This document shows, piece by piece, positions 57,746 through 64,000 of a stretch of 64,000 bases of DNA; position 1 is the stretch's first letter; every line of letters starts with the position of its first letter. The position numbers and the translations under genes were made by a program. Source of the DNA: Clostridium novyi NT (lineage in GTDB: Bacteria > Bacillota > Clostridia > Clostridiales > Clostridiaceae); assembly GCF_000014125.1 (NCBI RefSeq), contig NC_008593.1, positions 1 to 64,000 of the forward strand, in the 5' to 3' direction. The notes beneath the pieces were generated by a model. It was not told the DNA's origin, searched no databases, and saw nothing but the letters and a program-made list of their open reading frames with translations.

Positions 57746-59244
57746 AATATAGATAGATTTGTGTACTTCTAATTAGTATCAGAAAATATTTCTGGAAATT
57801 CACCTTTCTAGTAATATTTTTTAAAATTTAAAACATACTAATAATGGCTAATTATAGTGTGTAATAAAGATTTAAATATACATAAAATTTCTAAAAAGTA
57901 CAAGTTGTTATGCTAAAAATTCATCTATTTTATTACCAAATGTAATTGTTAATTGGTCTAGTGTAAGAGCCCAATTTTGTCTTGGTTAAGTCCATTTTTT
58001 CATTATCTCCATGGTTGCTAGATATAATGACTTTTTTAAGGATTCATCCGTAGGAAATACGGTTCTAGTTTTAGTAAATTTTCTAATCTGTATATTAAAT
58101 CCTTCTAGGGCATTTGTAGTATATATCATTTTTCTAATCTCAGGTGAAAATTCAAAGAATGTGGATAAATTATCCCAATTATTATACCAAGAATCAATAA
58201 CTATACCGTACTTAGAACCCCATTTTTCCTTGAGATTATCAAGTTCTAGGAGCGCTAGTTCTTCGGTAGTTGCTTTATAAATTAAATTTAAATCTTTAAT
58301 GAATTCTTTTTTATCTTTTGACGCTATGTAATTCAGAGAATTTCTAATTTTATGTACTATACATGTTTGTATACTTACTTCTGGATAAACGGTTTTTATA
58401 GCATCTGGTAAACCTCTAAGCCCATCCATACATGCAATTAGTATTTGCTTAACACCTCTATTCTTCAAATCATTGCATACTGACAACCAAAACCTCGCTC
58501 CTTCGGATTCTCCAACCCAAATACCTAAAATATCTTTATGACCACTCATATCATATGCCATACATAAGTATGCTGCTTTACTAACAATTCTATTGTCATC
58601 TCTTACTTTAAAATGCATAGCATGCATATATACTATAGGATAAATTCTATCCAATGTTCTGTTTTGCCACGCAGTGGCTGCGCCAATTACCTTATCAGTG
58701 ATTTTTGATACCATTGATGGTGATATAGTAATCCCATAAAGATCTTCTATTTCCGCTTGTATATCACGTGTAGATATACCCCGTGCATAAAGACCAATAA
58801 CCTTTTTGTCTAATTCATTGCAAACAGTTTCATACTTTTTAATTACTTTTGGTTCGAATTCAGCATTTCTATCCCTTGGAATATCTACATCTATATCTCC
58901 AAAGCTACTGCGTATATTCTTTTTACTATAGCCATTGCGATAATTTTTACTATTATTTTCAGGATTTCTTTCATATTTATCTCTTCCCAAATGATCTTCC
59001 ATTTCTGCTTCCAATATATTTTGAATAACGTCTTTTAACATTCTTTGTATTAGTCCGTTTTTACCCATAACATCATCTAAACTTTTGCATTTCTTAACTT
59101 CTTCTTTGTAGTCAAAATCAGGTACTTCAAAATTTCTCATTTAGATTCCTCCTAAATTCTTATAAGTATATTATTCCAAACTAACCAATTTTCCATACAA
59201 AAAAGATGTAGGTTAATTTGTTTTTACACAAATCAACCTACATC
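57746..59244. mobile_element. IS256-family insertion sequence with decayed transposase
   Basis: The transposase frame is bounded by inverted ends. The left end reads AATATAGATAGATTTGTGTA (57746-57765); the right end, read inwards on the minus strand, reads GATGTAGGTTGATTTGTGTA (59244-59225), 16 of 20 bases alike. I see no clear eight-base target duplication. A 17-bp inner hairpin (59205-59221 with 59228-59244) near the right end may shield the transposase from outside transcription. Exact ends are estimates. Confidence 0.75.
57908..59140 (-). pseudogene. IS256-family transposase, interrupted by a nonsense codon near the C-terminus
   Basis: From the ATG at 59140 the frame runs 384 codons to a TAA at 57986-57988, then continues in frame as PRQNWALTLDQLTITFGNKI DEFLA to a second TAA at 57908. 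An uninterrupted protein would be 410 residues, the usual IS256 length. Mutator-type features are intact: EAEMEDHLGRDKYER, DGLRGLPDAIKTVYPE and the downstream TNALEGFN region. The lost tail is the normal family C-terminus. A good GGAGGAA site precedes the start. It is likely inactive or impaired. Confidence 0.85.
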
Positions 59245-59304
59245 CGTTAGAGTATAATTTTAGTAAGCAAAGATAGTAGTAATTACTATTTAGAAAAATT
59301 AAAA

Positions 59305-59325
59305 GGAGATACAAAAAGTATCTCC
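59305..59325. other. Perfect hairpin between the two insertion sequences
   Basis: GGAGATAC and GTATCTCC pair around AAAAA. It lies just outside the presumed left end of the IS1182-family element and may be a terminator of an older gene. The 80 bases between the two elements hold nothing else. Confidence 0.6.
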
Positions 59326-59339
59326 CCAGATTGTTCAAA

Positions 59340-59364
59340 AAGCCCCCAACAATTGGGGGCTTTT
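59340..59364 (-). terminator. Terminator after IS1182-family transposase
   Basis: AAGCCCCC and GGGGGCTT pair around AACAATT, read on the minus strand directly after the transposase stop, followed by a T-run. Confidence 0.8.
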
Positions 59365-59366
59365 GT

Positions 59367-60806
59367 TTACGCCAAAATTCTTTTATGCGATAGCATTCGA
59401 AAAATATTTATTATGTATGTTAATTTGGAATAAATTTGAATTAATGTACACAAAAAATAATGCGATAGCACCATGGCTATCTTTTTCATATTCTGAACTG
59501 CCGCTGTAAGTAGGCACTGCTCAGAAACATTTTTAATTCCTCGCATGCGACAATAACGTAGCCCATGTAATTCTTTTGAATCAGCAAAGCTACGCTCAAT
59601 CTTTTCTTTACGTCGTTTGTAAATACTTTTACCTTTTTCTGTTTTAGTAAAGCTAAAAATTTGATCTTTATAGTCTTCCCAAACATGACGACGTATAGTT
59701 CTATTAATGGATTTATCAGATGTTAAGCAATTATTTTTATATTTGCAATAAGCACAATGCTCCGCATTACTTAAATATTCTTTATAACCTTCCCTCGTAG
59801 TAGTTCTATATTTTAAAAAGCAATTATTAATACACACATATCCATCTAATTCTTTAACATACTGAAATCTATATTTTGTATATTTTCCTTTAACATGGGG
59901 TCCTAAACGGAACCCAAAAACACCTTGATAATTTTTGTCTGAAATTTGTTTACAAATAGGATTCGTAGAATATCCGGCATCTGCTACTAAATATTTTGTA
60001 TTAAAATTAAACTTTTCTATTTGAGTTTCTATTCTTTTAACATAAGGATCTACATCGTTTATATTCCCGGGAGTAACATGAACGTCTGTTATAATATTAT
60101 ACTTTCCGTCAACAGTTCTATGATCTAAATAAAAAAAGCCTTTAGGTTTTCCATCTCTAACCATATATCCACTGTCTGGATCAGTTGTACTTACTTTTAT
60201 TTCCTTAGTTTCAGCTATTTTAGTCTTTTTTTTTAGAGGCTTTTTATTATGATTAATTCTATCTTTATTAATGTCATTCTCTAATTCATCAAAGTATTCC
60301 TTTGTGGATTTAGTTATTTCTTTTTTAATAAATTTATGTTTATTAGCGTTAGCTTTTAAGTGAGTAGAATCAGTATATAGAATTTTCCCATCAACCAAGT
60401 TTCTATTAATAGCTTGAAATACAATATTATCAAATATTTCTTGATGTATATTTGTATTACTAAATCTTTTTGTTCTATTCTGGCTTATAGTGGAATGACT
60501 TGGTATTTTATCAGTAAGTCCATATCCTAAAAACCATCTGTAAGCTACATTTACCTGGATTTCTTTTACAAGCTGACGCTCTGAACGTATACCGAATAGG
60601 TATCCTATAAAAAGCATTTTAAATAATACAACTGGATCTACTGAAGGTCTTCCATTATCAGGACAATATAAATCCTTAGTTAAATCTCTTATAAATGAAA
60701 AGTCTATGTATTTATCTATCTTTCTAAGTATGTGATTTTCAGGTACTAAATTTTCTATATAAACCAGTTCTAATTGATTTTGTTTTCTTTCATTATTAGT
60801 AAGCAT
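59367..60806 (-). CDS. IS1182-family transposase (intact)
   Basis: A protein of 479 residues, DDE type. N-terminal [20 protein letters not shown] and [13 protein letters not shown] are family marks. Catalytic positions are expected in [24 protein letters not shown] and [21 protein letters not shown] cysteine cluster [11 protein letters not shown] (about 370) suggests zinc binding. GGAGG precedes the ATG. No frameshift or stop is seen, so it may be active, unlike its IS256 neighbour. Confidence 0.93.
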   Translation of the reverse strand: MLTNNERKQNQLELVYIENLVPENHILRKIDKYIDFSFIRDLTKDLYCPDNGRPSVDPVVLFKMLFIGYLFGIRSERQLVKEIQVNVAYRWFLGYGLTDKIPSHSTISQNRTKRFSNTNIHQEIFDNIVFQAINRNLVDGKILYTDSTHLKANANKHKFIKKEITKSTKEYFDELENDINKDRINHNKKPLKKKTKIAETKEIKVSTTDPDSGYMVRDGKPKGFFYLDHRTVDGKYNIITDVHVTPGNINDVDPYVKRIETQIEKFNFNTKYLVADAGYSTNPICKQISDKNYQGVFGFRLGPHVKGKYTKYRFQYVKELDGYVCINNCFLKYRTTTREGYKEYLSNAEHCAYCKYKNNCLTSDKSINRTIRRHVWEDYKDQIFSFTKTEKGKSIYKRRKEKIERSFADSKELHGLRYCRMRGIKNVSEQCLLTAAVQNMKKIAMVLSHYFLCTLIQIYSKLTYIINIFRMLSHKRILA

Positions 60807-60938
60807 TTTTCCTCCGTATGAGCCCTAACGGGCTAAAAGATTTATTGTTCTAAAATATATATTCTACATAAACACTAAAAATCCTTTTTGTAATAAATGT
60901 AAAAAGGCTGTTGACAAATTATGTTTATCAACAGCCTG

Positions 60939-60957
60939 AGCCTTATAAAATAAGGCT
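60939..60957. other. Hairpin at outer edge of IS1182 element
   Basis: AGCCTTAT and ATAAGGCT pair around AAA. It may be a remnant terminator. Confidence 0.55.
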
Positions 60958-60986
60958 TTAATCTTATTCAAATGAAATTGAAATTT

Positions 60987-61307
60987 TCAAAGGATATTAA
61001 TATAAAATAAATTATATTTTTTATCTCTAACAGCTCTAATTAAAGCACTCTTACTTATACATGTAATTCTTTCAACATATGAGTAACTATTACTTTCTAA
61101 TAGATTTAGTGCATGATCTATTTGTTCCTTTGTATATTTTTTAGGTCTACCTTCTTTAAATCCTGGTTTTGTTTTTGCAATAGCCTTTCCAGCTTGTGTA
61201 CGTTCTATTATTGTATTACGTTCCATTTCTGCAACTGCCAAAAGAGTTAAGAATTGAACAAAAAAGGATAAAAAAATAAGCCTAAATAAAAAGGCTATAG
61301 GTAGCAT
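60987..61307 (-). pseudogene. Serine recombinase (resolvase/invertase) C-terminal remnant
   Basis: From about 61260 the minus strand reads [20 protein letters not shown] and [20 protein letters not shown], the end of the catalytic domain and E-helix of resolvases, followed by the DNA-binding helix-turn-helix [15 protein letters not shown] ... [11 protein letters not shown]. The catalytic N-terminal ~110 residues with the serine are missing; the 16 codons before this are unrelated hydrophobic sequence. It is a stub of a lost transposon, invertase or phage gene. Confidence 0.85.
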
Positions 61308-61360
61308 ATGAAAGCTATGAGGTACTCCTTGCCTTCGCTACGTCACATACTCCTAGCGTA
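61308..61360. other. GC-rich structured patch of unknown origin
   Basis: Within very AT-rich DNA this patch is clearly richer in G and C. On the minus strand it contains two related segments, TAGGAGTATGTGACGTAGC and AAGGAGTACCTCATAGC, and CATAC/GTATG arms that can pair. It has no reading frame. It could be the end of a deleted mobile element or an RNA fragment. Confidence 0.4.
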
Positions 61361-61732
61361 TGCAAAGAAGTAATAAAAAATGCTAGTATACCATAAATAT
61401 TAATTGAAATTTAACAAACAAAAAGGTGTCCCAAAGGACAACTTTTAAAGAAAAGAAGATTTTTAAAAATAGCATTTCAAATATAAAACAAATGATATGT
61501 TTTTTTTATTTTAGTTATTTTCTAAACAAAAATTTTAACACTGTATATTTTACATATTTTTAAATTTCATTTTAGTTTTTTGAAAAAAATCAATATATTT
61601 CAATGTTTTTTTTAAAATATATTTTGAAGTAAAGTTATTAACCAATGTAATTAACAGTGTTTTTATACTATATTTATAAAAAAAATTAAAAAATATTTTA
61701 TATGTCAATATTATACATTTTTTTAAAAAAAA
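61361..61732. other. Very AT-rich intergenic region
   Basis: No gene is supported. AAAAGGTGTCC and GGACAACTTTT (61421-61446) form a terminator-like hairpin. At 61706-61719 CAATATTATACATT repeats one arm of the palindrome at 61733-61780. Confidence 0.55.
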
Positions 61733-61780
61733 TTAATGTATAATATTGTTACATGTGCATGTATCAATATTATACATTAA
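61733..61780. promoter_or_regulatory. 48-bp palindrome (operator) before secreted-protein gene
   Basis: TTAATGTATAATATTG (61733-61748) and CAATATTATACATTAA (61765-61780) are perfect inverted arms. Inside, TACATG and CATGTA add six more pairs around TG, with one mismatch between. A TTGTTA-TATTAT promoter (61746-61751, 61768-61773) would be overlaid by it. A third half copy lies at 61706-61719. It sits 13 bases before the ATG, so it may also be an mRNA hairpin. Confidence 0.75.
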
Positions 61781-61793
61781 AGGAGAAGTTATT

Positions 61794-62249
61794 ATGAAAA
61801 AGAAATTTATTACGAAAATATCAATTTTTTTATTAGCATTTGTTATATTTACAACATCAGCTACACCTGCATTTGCTGAAATGAAATGTGAATCAAAAAG
61901 CAAAATTCTATATTATGATCCTATTGGTAATAAAAAACAACAAGATGGCGAAGCTGCTTTGATAGCTTTAGGATTATTTGGTGGTTTTGGAGCTCCGGTA
62001 GCAATTGGTAAACTTATTACAGCTTTTACAAGTGCTGCAGGATGGATTAAGTTAACAAAGGCAAATCCTAATAAAAAACCGGTTAAATATCAACTTACCG
62101 TAACAAGATGCATAGATTATGATATATTAAAGAAACATCCTTTTTCATCAAGTATAGGATATGTAAGAGCTACTGTTAGAAACCTACAAACAGGTCAATC
62201 TACTGAATGGTATCGTACAAATATTGGATATAATCCTCTATTCATATAA
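61794..62249 (+). CDS. Secreted protein of unknown family (possible bacteriocin or effector)
   Basis: A protein of 151 residues. A signal peptide MKKKFITKISIFLLAFVIFT ends in TSATPAFA, with cleavage expected after Ala28. The mature part starts EMKCESK, has a long hydrophobic glycine/alanine-rich stretch (ALIALGLFGGFGAPVAIGKL then ITAFTSAAGWI, about 52-82) and a basic polar end with a second cysteine (VTRCIDYD). No family is recognised. AAAGGAG precedes the ATG. A small membrane protein follows after 18 bases; toxin-immunity is one reading but unproven. Confidence 0.75.
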   Translation: MKKKFITKISIFLLAFVIFTTSATPAFAEMKCESKSKILYYDPIGNKKQQDGEAALIALGLFGGFGAPVAIGKLITAFTSAAGWIKLTKANPNKKPVKYQLTVTRCIDYDILKKHPFSSSIGYVRATVRNLQTGQSTEWYRTNIGYNPLFI

Positions 62250-62267
62250 GGATATAAGGGGTATAAA

Positions 62268-62570
62268 ATGTTTAATCCATTTACTTTTACTTTCAACGAA
62301 ACAATATATACAAATTTACACTTAAAAGAATGCTTTACTGCATTTATATGCTTACAATTGATATCTGTATATGTTTTTTACTGGAATAAAACTCATAAAG
62401 ATAATAAATTTAAAAAAATAATTTCAAAAGTATTATATATTGTTTCAAATATCATCGCTGTTTTCCTTTTTATTGAAGTGGGACTTTATACTAAAAGTCT
62501 TCCTTTAAGACTAACAGGACTTTGTATGGTATTCTTCATGGGAACAATAGGGAAAAAATTAAGTGAGTAA
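62268..62570 (+). CDS. Small membrane protein, possible partner or immunity protein
   Basis: One hundred residues with about three hydrophobic segments: CFTAFICLQLISVYVFYW (22-39), VLYIVSNIIAVFLFIEVGL (55-74) and LRLTGLCMVFFMGTIG (79-95), and a basic loop between. AAGGGG precedes the ATG. Its spacing to the secreted protein and the shared terminator indicate one operon. No family is recognised. Confidence 0.75.
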   Translation: MFNPFTFTFNETIYTNLHLKECFTAFICLQLISVYVFYWNKTHKDNKFKKIISKVLYIVSNIIAVFLFIEVGLYTKSLPLRLTGLCMVFFMGTIGKKLSE

Positions 62571-62577
62571 ACTATAG

Positions 62578-62617
62578 AAATAAACTTCTTTTATTAACTA
62601 ATAAAAGAAGTTTATTT
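62578..62617. terminator. Terminator after secreted/membrane pair
   Basis: AAATAAACTTCTTTTAT (62578-62594) and ATAAAAGAAGTTTATTT (62601-62617) form a perfect 17-bp stem around TAACTA. The arms are T-poor downstream on the plus strand, so efficiency is uncertain. Confidence 0.75.
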
Positions 62618-62998
62618 CATGTTTTCCAGATACTCTATGTATTCTTTAGGCAAAAATTTATTATCTTTATAGGTTGTATGCAAAACAAAAGTATCTTTAG
62701 GTTTATCATTGGAGAATCAATAAAGATAATACCAATTTTCTTTATTTACTGGATTAAACATTTTAAATTGAATAATTTTATAGTTGAATAGATAAATACT
62801 ATTTTATGCTATTTTTAAATTTTCAAAAATCTTTTCTATAGATTGGCCGTTTAAGGCTGCTGAATAAATAAAAATAATTTGAGATTTTTTAAAATCATTT
62901 TTAGCTAATTTTAACCCTGTATTGAATTGTAAAGTTTTGCTTGAGTATAACTTACAATAAGTATAGATTATAACACTAGAAGAAATTAAGGGTATGTT
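62612..62998 (-). pseudogene. Unrecognised gene remnant with internal stops
   Basis: One minus-strand frame reads coding-like sequence over 129 codons with stops at TAA 62804-62806 and TGA 62717-62719 and a final TAA at 62612-62614; a TGA at 62999-63001 bounds it upstream. Segments are NIPLISSSVIIYTYCKLYSS, KSQIIFIYSAALNGQSIEKI and, after the stops, FNPVNKENWYYLY and DTFVLHTTYKDNKFLPKEYI. No family is recognised. It is decayed, without a usable start. Confidence 0.5.
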
Positions 62999-63025
62999 TC
63001 ATTTAGTAAATAAAATGATTATAGT

Positions 63026-63051
63026 GCTTTTACATATATCAACCTACATCC
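63026..63051. mobile_element. Solitary IS256-type terminal repeat
   Basis: These 26 bases match 59220-59245, the right end of the IS256-family element, at 23 positions. No transposase is attached. It overlaps the end of the following minus-strand gene, whose stop codon lies in it. Confidence 0.65.
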
Positions 63052-63841
63052 TTGTTTTTTCACTAATTATAAGCCAACCTCTATCCTTAGAGTATCTAAA
63101 GATAAGTTCTTTATTACTATGGTCAGAATAATGACTAGAACCATATCCAGTAAACCATTGCTCAAATCTAACCGTAATTTTATCTTTAGTTAATGTTGCG
63201 TCTATAAGTTTACTTGCTAAAGTAATATTAGAGTATTTATTAAAAAGTTCTTCTTTATAATTCATCCACTGTGTATAGTCCATAGTTTTTCCTTTAACAG
63301 TGCCAACAAAATCAGTATCATAGTAATTTCTATAAACATTAATATCTTGACTTTCCCAAGCAGATTCCCAGTTAACTATCATTTGAGAGATTTTGCTATT
63401 GTTATTAAAGTTAGTGATTTTTATTTCCTTTGGTTCACTACTCTTAGTTTCTACAAGTTTAGGTTCATCTTTTTTAAAGGTATCTATAGCAAGTTTTTTA
63501 CAAGCAGAAATTTTATTTTTAATTGAATCATCAGTAGGTTTAAATTTAGAAGCATTTTCATAACAAGATATAGCTTTAATGTAGTTTTTCTTAGAGGCTA
63601 ATTCATCACCTTGTTTTACAATTAAATCAATACACTCATGTAATTTTACATCTGAATTTGCTACTAATTTGCTTTTTGGATGATTATCAATAATATCCTT
63701 GTACAAATTTATGGCATCATCATATTTCTGGTTTTGTTGAAGTTTTAAGGCCTCATTAAATTCTTTTTGTGCCTTTGTAGAACATGCTGAGAGCAATAAT
63801 GTTAATTATAATACTAGTGTTAATTTTAATAACTTTTTCAT
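63044..63841 (-). pseudogene. Lipoprotein with TPR and NTF2-like domains, stop codon in signal peptide
   Basis: From the ATG at 63841 (AAAGGA upstream) the frame reads MKKLLKLTLVL, then TAA (63806-63808), then LTLLLSACSTKAQKEF. This is a lipoprotein signal with lipobox LSAC broken by one nonsense codon. The rest is open: tetratricopeptide-like helices (about 20-110 of the mature part, NQKYDDAINLYKDII and KKNYIKAISCYENASKFKP) and an NTF2-like domain (WESAWESQDINVYRNYY ... VRFEQWFTGYGSS). A restart at TTG 63796 lacks a ribosome site. The C-terminus may be altered by an IS end. The remaining 63842-64000 shows no further gene. Confidence 0.75.
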
Positions 63842-64000
63842 TTGTGTATGTCCTTTCATATTTAGTATTTTATAAAGTTAATCAATAATAATTTTAACAC
63901 TAAATATAGAACATAAGGGTATTTATGTAACTAAACTTACCTAGAAAATAGTGGTATAAAATTTATGGAAAGTGAAAATTATTTTCAATCTTATGTGTTT

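Larger units (their letters stand above)
59327..60938. mobile_element. IS1182-family insertion sequence
   Basis: It holds a full-length IS1182-type transposase. Imperfect ends are proposed: left CCAGATTGTTCAAAA (from 59327) and, read inwards on the minus strand, CAGGCTGTTGATAAA (from 60938). Just inside, GGCTGTTGA and TCAACAGCC form a hairpin at 60906-60936. Boundaries are approximate, and no target duplication was found. Confidence 0.65.

Noticed and set aside
57746..59252. Eight-base target duplication around the IS256-family element
   Set aside because: The flanks share only TAGAG in similar positions; not convincing.
59486..59686. Short frame inside the IS1182-family transposase on the same strand
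   Set aside because: Overlapping frame of the intact transposase, no separate ribosome site.

Overview
The window reads as the origin-proximal part of a low-GC Firmicute chromosome, most likely Clostridium sensu stricto (near the C. perfringens / C. septicum / C. chauvoei group; the species is inference). Support: AT-rich DNA, AGGAGG-type ribosome sites, the rpmH-rnpA-yidD-yidC-jag-mnmE-mnmG-rsmG-parA-parB order beside a DnaA-box cluster, the sporulation proteins YyaC and LonC, FabK as the only enoyl reductase in the fab cluster, and clostridial hsp18 and lonC.

Layout. 1-210: DnaA boxes of oriC (dnaA itself would lie to the left). 217-9869: ribosome, RNA-modification and segregation genes, with two ParB paralogues and two parS sites around parAB. 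9911-11248 (minus): YyaC and a LysE-type exporter. 11445-20057: DUF951, rpsF-ssb-rpsR behind an S6:S18-type leader, then MazG-like, YybS, GdpP, rplI, lonC and dnaB. 20094-36700: hsp18 with a CtsR operator, a tRNA-Thr, twin DegV proteins, hom-thrC, birA, proBA/proC, flavoproteins, purA and an acyl-ACP thioesterase. 37102-37789: eight tRNA genes, a tandem duplication of Glu-Val-Asp-Thr. 37946-41808: helicase loader, DnaD-like protein and an ABC-class ATPase. 41923-51761: the complete type II fatty acid operon (MarR regulator, fabH-acpP-fabK-fabD-fabG-fabF-accB-fabZ-accC-accD-accA) behind a promoter with FabT-like palindromes. 51883-54231: a polar amino acid ABC transporter. 54455-57710: an amidase-fold protein and a nuclease-helicase fusion.

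From about 57.7 kb the character changes to an accessory, decaying region: an IS256-family element with a nonsense mutation, an intact IS1182-family element, a serine recombinase stub, a palindrome-controlled pair encoding a secreted protein and a small membrane protein, a multi-stop pseudogene, a stray IS256 end and a lipoprotein gene with a stop codon in its signal peptide.

How the genes work together: the left half couples replication initiation, segregation (ParA/ParB/parS, Noc) and helicase loading (DnaB here, DnaI and DnaD-like further right) with ribosome and tRNA maturation. The fab/acc operon makes membrane lipid; BirA would biotinylate AccB, and the DegV proteins and acyl-ACP thioesterase touch the same acyl pool. 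The least explained signals are (a) two genes, lonC and proB, whose only good Shine-Dalgarno lies far upstream of the start with a hairpin exactly between them, in lonC also enclosing a nine-codon minigene, and (b) the 61.7-62.6 kb secreted-protein/membrane-protein cassette under a 48-bp palindrome.
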